From UBA9619 sp964630665 (GTDB taxonomy: Bacteria > Pseudomonadota > Gammaproteobacteria > Arenicellales > UBA868): a stretch of 64,000 nt of DNA. Numbering within the stretch: position 1 is the first letter of the stretch; every line of letters starts with the position of its first letter. Position numbers and translations under genes: made by a program. Positions 26,272-35,012 of the stretch are shown here, one piece after another. Under the pieces are notes generated by a model, which saw only the letters and a program-made list of their open reading frames with translations, did no database searches and had not been told where the DNA came from. Location of the stretch: contig CAZVVN010000011.1 of NCBI GenBank assembly GCA_964630665.1, positions 1-64,000 on the forward strand. Direction: 5' to 3'.

Positions 26272-27725
26272 TGAGCCTGGCTACCGTGAACATCATGGTC
26301 GTGCTGCCCGAGATCGTTGTCTCAGTCATGGCTTGCCTTATTCTTGTTCTGGATCTTTACCTGCCTGTGCGGTTTCGAATCCAAACCGGCTTCGTCCTCA
26401 CATTGGGGGTATTGCTGGCCGCTACCCTGATTATTTTGTTCAGTTCAGTGTCGATCACGGTGGTCGGACTTAACGGCTTGGTGGTCAGGGATCGTATCTC
26501 GGATTTGCTCAAATGCGGGATCTGCCTGATTAGCGCGGGTGTCTTCCTCTACGGACGCCGTTACGCAATTGAGCGTGGCTTCTGGCGAGGCGAGTATCTT
26601 GCTCTTGGTCTCTTAGGTGTCGTCGGCATGATGATCATGACGGCTGCAAATCACCTGCTGACGGTTTACGTGGGCGTGGAACTGCTCGCGCTCTGCTTGT
26701 ATTCAATGGTTGGGATGCAACGAGATTCTGTTTCGGCATCTGAAGCGGCCATGAAGTTGTTTATCTTAGGTGCGTTAGCCTCTGGCGTGCTGCTCTATGG
26801 AATGTCACTCCTGTACGGACTGACTGGAACGCTAATGATCAGTGATATTAGTGCAGCAGTGAACCGCTTCGGACCGCCCGATTTGCCTCTACTTCTCGCG
26901 TTGATTCTTATCGTCGTCGGCCTTCTTTTTAAAATTGGGGCCGTGCCGTTTCACATGTGGGTACCGGATGTCTATGACGGTGCACCGACGTCGACAACCC
27001 TGTTTCTCGCGGCGGCTCCGAAACTGGCCGCCTGTGCCATGATTCTTCGATTATTGGCCGAGGGCTTAGACGGGCTTTTCCAAACGTGGCAAGAGATGCT
27101 GATTGCAGCATCTTTATTCTCTATTGTTCTTGGTAACGTGGTCGCTATTGCACAAAAGAATATCAAACGCATGCTCGCTTATTCGGCGATTTCGCACATG
27201 GGCTTTTTTCTGCTGGGGATCCTATCAGGGGGCGCTTCAGGGTATTCTGCAGCGTTGGTCTACATTCTCATATACGGTGTGATAACCCTGGGCGTTTTCG
27301 GCGTGGTGCTTGGTTTGTCAAGGAATGGCACAGAAGCCGATCAGATAGAACACTACAAAGGTCTGAATTCCACTCACCCGTGGCTCGCCTTTCTGATGCT
27401 GTTGTTGATGTTCTCTCTGGCTGGTGTGCCGCCGACGATTGGTTTCTACGCTAAATTATCGGTCTTACAATCGGTTATCCAAGCGGATCTGGCCTGGGTC
27501 GCAGTGGTCGCAGTGATATTTGCGGTCGTAGGTGCGTTCTATTATTTAAGAGTTGTCAAGATCATGTATTTCGAATCGCCGCCGAATAGTGGTGAAATCC
27601 GACTCAATTGTGGGAACGCGCAGCGACTGGTCCTCTCTTTGAATGCCCTTGCGGTCATCGTCGCCATGCCGTGGATCGGTATACTGGTCGATATCTGTAA
27701 CCAAGCAGTGGCATCGCTTCAGTAA
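26271..27725 (+). CDS. nuoN: NADH-quinone oxidoreductase subunit N
   Basis: ND2-like antiporter-type proton-pumping subunit of 484 residues. It has VGVELLALCLYSMVG with the conserved glutamate, FKIGAVPFHMWVPDVYDGAPTSTTLFLAAAPK, YSAISHMGFFLLG, and AGVPPTIGFYAKL. The protein has about fourteen predicted helices, the usual number for bacterial NuoN. It is the last nuo gene; strong hairpins follow in the gap before gyrA. Confidence 0.97.
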   Translation: MSLATVNIMVVLPEIVVSVMACLILVLDLYLPVRFRIQTGFVLTLGVLLAATLIILFSSVSITVVGLNGLVVRDRISDLLKCGICLISAGVFLYGRRYAIERGFWRGEYLALGLLGVVGMMIMTAANHLLTVYVGVELLALCLYSMVGMQRDSVSASEAAMKLFILGALASGVLLYGMSLLYGLTGTLMISDISAAVNRFGPPDLPLLLALILIVVGLLFKIGAVPFHMWVPDVYDGAPTSTTLFLAAAPKLAACAMILRLLAEGLDGLFQTWQEMLIAASLFSIVLGNVVAIAQKNIKRMLAYSAISHMGFFLLGILSGGASGYSAALVYILIYGVITLGVFGVVLGLSRNGTEADQIEHYKGLNSTHPWLAFLMLLLMFSLAGVPPTIGFYAKLSVLQSVIQADLAWVAVVAVIFAVVGAFYYLRVVKIMYFESPPNSGEIRLNCGNAQRLVLSLNALAVIVAMPWIGILVDICNQAVASLQ

Positions 27726-27735
27726 CCGGTTCTGG

Positions 27736-27780
27736 CTGTTGCCGTTCCTGACACACCATTCAGGAACGAGTCTGCAACAG
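27736..27780 (+). terminator. Long imperfect hairpin after nuoN
   Basis: Starting about ten bases after the nuoN stop, a 9-bp perfect stem (CGTTCCTGA pairing with TCAGGAACG, 8-base loop) is extended by CTGTTGC/GCAACAG across a 5-base bulge. No T-run follows, so it fits an mRNA 3'-end stabiliser or Rho-associated end better than a classic intrinsic terminator. Confidence 0.5.
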
Positions 27781-27834
27781 TCCGTAAGCCTGTGCCAAAC
27801 CATTAATGAGCGACAGGAAACAGGGCCTCTGTGG

Positions 27835-27840
27835 TAAAAT
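27835..27840 (+). promoter_or_regulatory. Possible gyrA promoter -10 box
   Basis: TAAAAT lies between the post-nuoN hairpin and the second hairpin. Its best partner, GCGACA, is 19 bases upstream, which is longer than ideal. If used, transcription would start near 27847 and give a gyrA leader of about 110 bases that contains the next hairpin. Confidence 0.22.
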
Positions 27841-27888
27841 GCAGCTCTTCTGAAGGGTGACTAACCCACCCGTGATCAAGCAAAAACC

Positions 27889-27910
27889 AGGCCTCTTCGG
27901 GGGTCTTTTC
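27889..27910 (+). terminator. UUCG-tetraloop hairpin with T-run upstream of gyrA
   Basis: AGGCCTC pairs with GGGGTCT (seven pairs, including two G-U) around a TTCG tetraloop and is followed by TTTC. It has the shape of an intrinsic terminator. It may end nuo read-through, or act as an attenuator if the gyrA promoter lies upstream of it. It is about 46 bases before the gyrA start. Confidence 0.5.
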
Positions 27911-27955
27911 TACGCCGAGGCTTAACCCCTTACCAAGGTTCATGACCTACTGATA

Positions 27956-30520
27956 ATGAATGAAATAGCGAAAGAGACAATTGCCGCCAACCTGGAGCAG
28001 GAAATGCGGCAGTCTTACCTTGATTACGCGATGAGCGTTATCGTAGGCAGAGCGTTGCCCGATGTACGCGACGGCCTAAAGCCGGTCCACCGGCGGGTTT
28101 TATATGCAATGTCGGAGCTCGGCAATGACTGGAACAAGCCCTACAAAAAGTCTGCCCGGATCGTGGGGGATGTGATCGGTAAATATCACCCGCATGGTGA
28201 TAACGCTGTTTATGACACGATTGTCCGTATGGCACAGCCATTTTCGCTGCGCTACCCGCTGGTCGATGGTCAAGGCAATTTTGGTTCGGTCGATGGGGAC
28301 TCTCCCGCTGCAATGCGTTACACCGAAATCCGGTTGTCCAGGCTGGCCCACGAACTGCTAGAGGACATAGAAAAAGGCACCGTCGATTTTCAGGCCAACT
28401 ACGACGAGACCGAGACTCAGCCGGTGGTTCTGCCAGCAAAAGTCCCCAATCTTCTGATCAATGGCTCATCCGGGATAGCCGTTGGTATGGCAACCAACAT
28501 TCCACCCCATAATCTGGGTGAAACGATCGATGCGTGCCTGGTCATGATCGACAATCCCCAAGCCGGACTCGCAGATCTGATTGACAAACTCCCGGGTCCC
28601 GATTTCCCCACCGCAGGAATCATCAACGGTACCGCCGGTATTCGGCAGGCCTACGAAACAGGCCGGGGGCGTATCTATGTGCGTGCCAGAGTCCGTATCG
28701 AGGAAATGGAAAATGGCAGTCGTTCATGCCTTGTGGTAACCGAACTGCCCTATCAGGTTAACAAGGCACGGTTGCTGGAGAAGATCGCTGACCTGGTGAA
28801 AAATGAAAAAATCGAAGGCATCAACGGTCTTCGAGATGAGTCAGACAAATCTGGGATGCGTATGCTCATTCAACTGAAGCGAGGTGAGGTGCCAGAGGTT
28901 GTACTTAACAATCTTTATCAGCAGACCCAGATGCAGGCCGTATTTGGTATTAATCTTGTTGGTCTGAGTGAGAATCAACCCAGACTGTTCAATTTGCGGG
29001 AACTGCTGGAGAGTTTTGTTCGCCACCGCAGAGAAGTTGTCACTCGGCGAACAATACATGATCTGACGAGAACCCGAGAACGGGTGCATATCCTGGAAGG
29101 CCTAGCGGTGGCGCTGACCAACATTGACGTTGTGATCGCACTGATCAAAGCCGCTCCAGATCCAGCTTCTGCCAAAACACAGCTGATTGATTCTCTGTGG
29201 GATGCGGGAATTGTCAGCGAACTGGTTGAATTGGCGGACCCGAAGCGTTCCCGGCCGGAGACTGTAGGATCTGAATTCGGTTTGCAAGCGGATGGGTACA
29301 GACTAACTGTCGTTCAGGCACAAGCTATTCTTGATCTTCGGCTGCATCGCTTGACAGGTCTAGAGAAGGACAAAATCGCAGAGGAGTATCGGAAGAATCT
29401 GGCCGTGATCAATAATTTGCTTGAGATTCTAGAAGATGCTTCCCGGTTAATGGAGGTTGTCAAGGAAGAACTCCTGGAGTTGCGGGACAAATACAGCGAT
29501 CCCCGCCGAACTGAGATCCTGGCCAATCGACTGGATCTTGCCGATGAAGATCTGATCAACCGGGAAGACATGGTTGTCACTTTATCTCATGAAGGTTACG
29601 CCAAATCACAACCGCTCACCGATTATCAGGCACAAAGGCGTGGGGGAAAGGGACGCGTTGCAACACGGACCAAAGAAAATGACTTCGTCAAGTCGATGTT
29701 TGTTGCCCATTCCCATGACACTATCCTGTGTTTTTCAAATAGCGGCAAGGTCTACTGGCTGCGGGTTTATCAATTGCCCCAGGCGGGAAGGCAAGCCAGA
29801 GGCCGACCTCTGGTGAACCTGTTACCTCTGGGGCCTGACGAGCGTATCACAGCATTTCTACCGTTCAACGGATACACTGAAGGCCAATATGTTTTTATGG
29901 CCACCGCCGGGGGAATCGTCAAAAAATGTAACTTAACGGATTTCTCCCGGCCAAGATCTTCAGGCCTCAGGGCGATCATTCTTTCAGAAAATGACGAACT
30001 GGTTGGGGTCGGTCTTACCGAAGGTCAATCTGACCTGTTGTTGTTCAGTTGCAGCGGTAAGTCAATTCGCTTCTCTGAAACAGACGTGCGTGTGATGGGC
30101 AGAGGAGCCCGTGGTGTAAGAGGGATCGCCTTGAAAGGCGGGCAACGCCTAATTGCTATGCTGACTGTCAGGGAACGCGACGTTTCCAAAGCGGTATTGA
30201 CAGCGACTGCACGGGGCTACGGAAAACGAACTGTGTTGACTGAATTCCCCCGCAAACGGCGCGGAGGGCAGGGGGTTATCGCAATCCAGAACGGTATTCG
30301 AAATGGCAAAGTTATCGGCGCAGTTCTGGTCTCTGAAGAAGACGAATTGATGCTCATGACTGAGGGTGGTCGTCTCGTTCGTACACGGGTGGCCGAGATA
30401 TCACTGCTTGGCCGAAATACCCAGGGCGTTCGATTGATCGATCTTGCGGAACAAGAGAGCCTGATCAGTGTGGGGCTGATCGAGGAAGCCGAGGAGGACA
30501 TGGAAGAAAATGGCGAGTAA
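27956..30520 (+). CDS. gyrA: DNA gyrase subunit A
   Basis: Breakage-reunion subunit of DNA gyrase, which with GyrB introduces negative supercoils. The 854 residues start MNEIAKETIAANLEQEM, collinear with E. coli GyrA. The catalytic tyrosine is Tyr122 in AMRYTEIRL, and the GyrA box QRRGGKG opens the C-terminal beta-pinwheel. In the quinolone region, position 83 (serine in E. coli) is asparagine (HGDNAVYD), while Asp87 is kept. The acidic C-terminal tail is short (EEAEEDMEENGE) compared with E. coli. No good ribosome site precedes the ATG; a three-codon ORF (27942-27953) ends two bases before it. Confidence 0.97.
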   Translation: MNEIAKETIAANLEQEMRQSYLDYAMSVIVGRALPDVRDGLKPVHRRVLYAMSELGNDWNKPYKKSARIVGDVIGKYHPHGDNAVYDTIVRMAQPFSLRYPLVDGQGNFGSVDGDSPAAMRYTEIRLSRLAHELLEDIEKGTVDFQANYDETETQPVVLPAKVPNLLINGSSGIAVGMATNIPPHNLGETIDACLVMIDNPQAGLADLIDKLPGPDFPTAGIINGTAGIRQAYETGRGRIYVRARVRIEEMENGSRSCLVVTELPYQVNKARLLEKIADLVKNEKIEGINGLRDESDKSGMRMLIQLKRGEVPEVVLNNLYQQTQMQAVFGINLVGLSENQPRLFNLRELLESFVRHRREVVTRRTIHDLTRTRERVHILEGLAVALTNIDVVIALIKAAPDPASAKTQLIDSLWDAGIVSELVELADPKRSRPETVGSEFGLQADGYRLTVVQAQAILDLRLHRLTGLEKDKIAEEYRKNLAVINNLLEILEDASRLMEVVKEELLELRDKYSDPRRTEILANRLDLADEDLINREDMVVTLSHEGYAKSQPLTDYQAQRRGGKGRVATRTKENDFVKSMFVAHSHDTILCFSNSGKVYWLRVYQLPQAGRQARGRPLVNLLPLGPDERITAFLPFNGYTEGQYVFMATAGGIVKKCNLTDFSRPRSSGLRAIILSENDELVGVGLTEGQSDLLLFSCSGKSIRFSETDVRVMGRGARGVRGIALKGGQRLIAMLTVRERDVSKAVLTATARGYGKRTVLTEFPRKRRGGQGVIAIQNGIRNGKVIGAVLVSEEDELMLMTEGGRLVRTRVAEISLLGRNTQGVRLIDLAEQESLISVGLIEEAEEDMEENGE

Positions 30521-30584
30521 TACACTCTTCTCGTCTTCATTAATTGTACGTGACCATCAGTGCGTTATTACACCCGGATGAGGC

Positions 30585-31661
30585 ATGTCCAACCCATCTG
30601 AACTAGAAACGCTTCGACGACAGATCGATGAAATAGATACGGATCTGTTAGCTCTCGTCAATCGTAGAGTTGAATTGGCGCAGGCGGCCGGTAGAACGAA
30701 AGCAAAAGGCGACGACCGGGTCGTCTATCGACCAGAGCGTGAGGCCTTGATTCTCGATCGAATCGTGAAGCTGAATAAGGGTCCGCTGACCTCGGAAAAA
30801 ATCGAGGGGCTTTTCAGGGAGGTCATTTCGTTATGCAGAGCTGCCGAAGCCAAGCCAGTGGTAGCAGTACTAGGACCTGTCGGAACGTATTCCGAACTGG
30901 CGGCCGTTCGTCATTTCGGCCAGGAAGTCGATATCGTTTTGGCAGCTAGTATCGACGAGGTTTTCCGACTCACCGAAGCAGACACTGCTCAATACGCCGT
31001 GGTACCCGTTGAGAATTCTACGGAGGGCGGGATCGGCAATACATTGGACAGGCTGCTCAATACTCCGTTAACAATCTGTGGTGAGATCGATTTTCGGGTG
31101 AGGCACTGTTTGTTAGGCCTTTCCCAAACGGTGACCCCCAAGACGGTCAGCGCGCATCAACAGGCGCTTGCCCAATGCCGACTCTGGCTTGACTCCAATC
31201 TGCCAGGAGTGGATCTTCTTTCTGTTCCGAGCAATGCCGAAGCCGCACGGCGGGCCGCTGGCGACGCTGACAGCGTGGCCATCGCCTCCGAAGAGGCAGC
31301 GGACGCATATGGGTTGACGGTGCTCCACAGCAACATAGAGGATCGGCCAGGCAATTCGACACGCTTTCTGGTCCTGGGCCACCGCCGAGTAGAACGCACC
31401 GGAAAGGACAAAACCAGTGTCGCAATGTCGGTCCGCAATCGACCGGGAGCGTTGCAGGCACTCCTGGCGCCGCTGTCCGACAATAACGTTGATCTGACAA
31501 AGGTCGAGTCGCGGCCATCTAGTACCGGGTTATGGGAGTACATATTCTTTATAGACTTTGCTGGACATGTAGGCGATTCTGCTGTTGCCAGAGCGTTGGC
31601 CGACATCGAGGATCAGGCTGCTATGTTTAAGATTCTTGGCTCGTACCCGAAGAGCAACTGA
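30585..31661 (+). CDS. pheA: Chorismate mutase / prephenate dehydratase (P-protein)
   Basis: Bifunctional enzyme converting chorismate to prephenate and then to phenylpyruvate for phenylalanine. Residues about 1-90 are an AroQ-type mutase (LRRQIDEIDTDLLALVNRRVELAQ). About 95-270 is the dehydratase domain (LGPVGTYSELAA, VPVENSTEGGIGNTLD, and NSTRFLVLG). About 280-358 is an ACT domain with the phenylalanine-binding ESRPSSTG motif. At 358 residues it is a normal P-protein. In many relatives serC lies between gyrA and pheA; here it is absent and the gap is only 64 bp. Confidence 0.97.
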   Translation: MSNPSELETLRRQIDEIDTDLLALVNRRVELAQAAGRTKAKGDDRVVYRPEREALILDRIVKLNKGPLTSEKIEGLFREVISLCRAAEAKPVVAVLGPVGTYSELAAVRHFGQEVDIVLAASIDEVFRLTEADTAQYAVVPVENSTEGGIGNTLDRLLNTPLTICGEIDFRVRHCLLGLSQTVTPKTVSAHQQALAQCRLWLDSNLPGVDLLSVPSNAEAARRAAGDADSVAIASEEAADAYGLTVLHSNIEDRPGNSTRFLVLGHRRVERTGKDKTSVAMSVRNRPGALQALLAPLSDNNVDLTKVESRPSSTGLWEYIFFIDFAGHVGDSAVARALADIEDQAAMFKILGSYPKSN

Positions 31662-31667
31662 TTAAAG

Positions 31668-32783
31668 ATGGTCTTCGACCCGCTGCGACATGCAGTACCT
31701 GGCGTCCAGGCCCTCGAGCCTTATCAACCTGGAAAACCAAACGAAACAATTGAACGGGAACTCGGAATTCGGCGGATCGTCAAACTCGCCTCAAATGAGA
31801 ATCCCAGGACACCGCATTCGGTTATTCAAGCCATCTTCGAGGGGGCAAGCGATACCATTTCTCGGTACCCGGATGGTTCTGGCCATGCCCTGAAGGAAGC
31901 GTTAGCCGACAAGCTCGATGTGGCGTCGAATCAGATCACTTTGGGGAATGGTTCCAATGACGTGCTGGAACTACTGGTCAAGGCGTATGTTGCACCGGGG
32001 CAGGGCGTGGTGGTTTCCGAGCACTCCTTTGCTGTGTACAGCCTGGCCGCATATGCCGCTGGTGCCGACCTAAAGACGGCTCCGGCGGACAACTGGGGGC
32101 ATGACCTTCAGGCAATGAGGGCAATGGTGGACGACAACACAAAGCTCATATTCGTTGCGAACCCAAACAATCCAACTGGCACGGCGGTGGATCTAACGGA
32201 ACTTTGTCGGTTTCTTGACAGTCTCCCTGATACCGTCATTACAGTTATTGACGAGGCTTATTTTGAATATTGTGAAGCCCCAGAGTTTCCGGATGCCGTC
32301 CGGCTTCTTAAGCACTACCCAGGCTTGGTCGCCATCCGAACGTTTTCAAAGATTTATGGGCTCGCGGGATTTCGAATTGGCTACGGGATTTCGAGTTCCG
32401 GAATAGCGGATATTCTGAACCGCGTCCGCCAGCCATTTAATGTCAACAGCCTTGCACTGGCGGCAGCCCGACTGGTTCTTGATGACCAAGAATTCGTCAA
32501 CCAGAGCCTTGAACTCAACGCTCGAGGCATGGCCCAGCTATGTGATGGTTTTTCGTCACTCGCTCTTCGTTGGATTCCTTCAATTGCAAATTTTGTCAGT
32601 GTCGACCTGCAGCAACCTGCCTTGCCGATATTCGAGAGAATGCTGCGCCAGGGAGTTATTGTCCGGCCGATTGCGAACTACGGAATGCCTGATCATTTGC
32701 GCATAACCATTGGCCTAGAGGAGGAAAACGCCATGGCTCTGGAAGCGTTAGGCGGCTCACTGGCCCAACAAGGAAATACGTGA
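31668..32783 (+). CDS. hisC: Histidinol-phosphate aminotransferase
   Basis: Fold-type I PLP aminotransferase that converts imidazole-acetol phosphate to histidinol phosphate; the HisC2 branch may also act on aromatic keto acids. The 371 residues contain KLASNENP near the start, NGSNDVLELL, FVANPNNPTG, VIDEAYFEY, and the PLP lysine in TFSKIYGLAGFRIGYG. Its place between pheA and tyrA in an aromatic operon suggests it may also serve as the tyrosine/phenylalanine transaminase. The stop overlaps the tyrA GTG start. Confidence 0.95.
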   Translation: MVFDPLRHAVPGVQALEPYQPGKPNETIERELGIRRIVKLASNENPRTPHSVIQAIFEGASDTISRYPDGSGHALKEALADKLDVASNQITLGNGSNDVLELLVKAYVAPGQGVVVSEHSFAVYSLAAYAAGADLKTAPADNWGHDLQAMRAMVDDNTKLIFVANPNNPTGTAVDLTELCRFLDSLPDTVITVIDEAYFEYCEAPEFPDAVRLLKHYPGLVAIRTFSKIYGLAGFRIGYGISSSGIADILNRVRQPFNVNSLALAAARLVLDDQEFVNQSLELNARGMAQLCDGFSSLALRWIPSIANFVSVDLQQPALPIFERMLRQGVIVRPIANYGMPDHLRITIGLEEENAMALEALGGSLAQQGNT

Positions 32784-33667
32784 AAGCCAGCAAAGAACAC
32801 GCCAAGGGTATCGATACCTTATCGATCATCGGTGTCGGCCTGATTGGCGGATCGTTGGCCAAGGCACTGAAGAAGGCTGATTTCGTCCGAGAAGTTATAG
32901 GATTTGGCAGGAGCGAAGCCAATCTTCGCCTAGCACTTGACCAAGGGGTAATCGACCACTGGACACTTGATCTGAATGAGGCCGTAGCCGGTGCTGATGT
33001 CATCATGCTGGCAACACCTGTAGCTGCTGCAGACCAACTACTGCCACGGATCTCGACAAGTCTACGGGACAATACGATTGTGACCGATGCCGGAAGCGTC
33101 AAGGGTTCGGTGATTGACGCGGCAGTCAGTGCGTTCGGCGAGAGAATCAGTCATTTTGTCCCAGGGCACCCTATAGCGGGTGGCGAGAACAGCGGTGTCG
33201 GGGCCTCCTGTGTCGACCTCTTTGACGGGCAGAAGGTGATTCTGACACCGTTACCTTCCACAGGGGCCAGGTCGCTTGAATGTATCCGGCAAATGTGGGA
33301 AACGACCGGGGCTTCGGTGAGCGAAATGGATCCGGATAGTCATGACCGTCTTCTAGCTCTCACCAGCCATTTGCCCCACGCGTTAGCCTTTTGTCTGGTG
33401 AACCTGTTGGCTGACCAGTCAGATGCCGACGAGTGTTATGACCTGGCCGCAAGCGGGTTCTATGACATCACTAGAATCGCCTCGAGTGATCCCGTTATGT
33501 GGCGGGATATTTTCCTGGGCAACCAAGATGCAGTGCTTTCAAGGCTCGCCGATTATCGTGAAAAATTAGGGGATTTAATGAAATTGATTGAATCGAAAGA
33601 CGCTGACGGCCTTCTGGCTGAATTTCGAAAGTCAAATAAAAGCCGGTCTTTAATACAAAGCCGGTGA
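32780..33667 (+). CDS. tyrA: Prephenate dehydrogenase
   Basis: NAD(P)-dependent oxidative decarboxylation of prephenate to 4-hydroxyphenylpyruvate for tyrosine. The GTG start at 32780 overlaps the hisC stop (GTGA), giving 295 residues. There is a Rossmann motif IGVGLIGGSLAKAL near residue 16, and HFVPGHPIAGGENSGV and LTSHLPHALAFCL carry the family histidines. It lacks a fused chorismate mutase or ACT domain, as in the monofunctional TyrA found in this gene order. It may accept arogenate as well; the sequence alone does not decide. Confidence 0.94.
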   Translation: MKASKEHAKGIDTLSIIGVGLIGGSLAKALKKADFVREVIGFGRSEANLRLALDQGVIDHWTLDLNEAVAGADVIMLATPVAAADQLLPRISTSLRDNTIVTDAGSVKGSVIDAAVSAFGERISHFVPGHPIAGGENSGVGASCVDLFDGQKVILTPLPSTGARSLECIRQMWETTGASVSEMDPDSHDRLLALTSHLPHALAFCLVNLLADQSDADECYDLAASGFYDITRIASSDPVMWRDIFLGNQDAVLSRLADYREKLGDLMKLIESKDADGLLAEFRKSNKSRSLIQSR

Positions 33668-33677
33668 TCGTTGTGAG

Positions 33678-35012
33678 TTGAACACAAAATCGCCCGTGAA
33701 GTCATTTAGCGTCACTGGTAAATGTACCTTCAGCGGCAGTATCCGAATACCCGGAGACAAATCCATCAGTCACCGGGCGGTGATTCTCGCCTCACTTGCC
33801 GAAGGGAGATCGGTGATTCATGATCTCCTCGAGAGCGCCGATGTATTGGCAACGATAACAGCGTTCCAACGTCTCGGTGTCAGAATGGAAGGACCGACAG
33901 ATAGTACTTTACGGATTAATGGCGTTGGGCTGACTGGTTTAAGTGCGCCAGGCGGGAAACTGGATATGGGTAATTCCGGCACCGCAATGCGTCTCCTGGC
34001 CGGGGTGCTGGCCGGCCAGAATTTCGCGACCACCCTAGTTGGTGATAAATCACTCAGTCAGCGGCCAATGGAAAGAATTATTGATCCTTTGACCATAATG
34101 GGCGCCAACATCGGTAGTTCAGTAGGTGGCACACCGCCACTTGAGATCCGCCCGGTGGATAAACTCCGGGGGCTTGACTATTCAGTTCCGATAGCCAGCG
34201 CTCAAGTCAAATCGGCGGTTCTGTTAGCTGGCCTTTATGCTAGCGGCACAACGTGTGTAAGGGAATCAGCGGTTACAAGGGACCATACCGAACGGATGTT
34301 GGCCGGTTTCAAATACAGCGGATGCCTTTATGAACACCCTGCCATGGTTGACGGAGGAGGCAGTTTGAGTGCGTGTGATGTCATCGTGCCAGGGGATCTA
34401 TCATCAGCGGCATTTTTCCTTGTTGGAGCGACTATTTCAGAGGGATCTTCTGTAAGGTTGGAAAACATCGGGGTCAATCGAACGCGTTCTGGCATTCTTG
34501 AGATCTTAGAAAGAATGGGAGCAGATATCCGCCTCGAATCCAATCGAATGATCTGTGGAGAAGAGGTGGCAGACCTGGTCGTTCGATACAGCCCTCTGCA
34601 TGGTATTTCCATAGGTCCGGAGCTTGTCTCGCGATCTATTGACGAGTTCCCGGCTATAGCTATAGCCGCGGCCTGCGCGAAAGGCAGTACGACAATACGG
34701 GGTGCAGAGGAACTCAGGGTCAAAGAAACGGACCGAATCAAAGCTATCGTAAAAGGACTCAGAGCTCTGGGTATTCAGGTCGTTGAGTTGGAAGACGGTA
34801 TGGTTATAACAGGCGGCGAACTCTACGGTGGCGAAGTCAATAGCTGCCAGGATCACCGTATTGCGATGGCCTTTTCCGTCGCTGGAGCAGCGACAAAAGG
34901 TAACGTTCAAATAGAAGATTGTGACAATGTCGAGACATCTTTCCCGAATTTCGTATCAGAAGCCGCAGGATCCGGACTGAACATAGTAGAACGACCTGGT
35001 GAATTCGGATGA
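33678..35012 (+). CDS. aroA: 3-phosphoshikimate 1-carboxyvinyltransferase (EPSP synthase)
   Basis: Transfers enolpyruvate from PEP to shikimate-3-phosphate, the sixth shikimate-pathway step. The 444 residues from the TTG at 33678 (a GTG at 33696 gives 438) contain GDKSISHRAVILASLAEG, GNSGTAMRLLAG, LVGDKSLSQRPM, and ELRVKETDRIKAI near the C-terminal catalytic region, then DHRIAMAFSV. The glycine of GNSGTAMRL is the usual PEP-binding one. The Gly-Thr-Ala-Met string is the alanine-containing loop that has been linked to reduced glyphosate affinity in class II enzymes, but class cannot be set by eye. Confidence 0.96.
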   Translation: MNTKSPVKSFSVTGKCTFSGSIRIPGDKSISHRAVILASLAEGRSVIHDLLESADVLATITAFQRLGVRMEGPTDSTLRINGVGLTGLSAPGGKLDMGNSGTAMRLLAGVLAGQNFATTLVGDKSLSQRPMERIIDPLTIMGANIGSSVGGTPPLEIRPVDKLRGLDYSVPIASAQVKSAVLLAGLYASGTTCVRESAVTRDHTERMLAGFKYSGCLYEHPAMVDGGGSLSACDVIVPGDLSSAAFFLVGATISEGSSVRLENIGVNRTRSGILEILERMGADIRLESNRMICGEEVADLVVRYSPLHGISIGPELVSRSIDEFPAIAIAAACAKGSTTIRGAEELRVKETDRIKAIVKGLRALGIQVVELEDGMVITGGELYGGEVNSCQDHRIAMAFSVAGAATKGNVQIEDCDNVETSFPNFVSEAAGSGLNIVERPGEFG

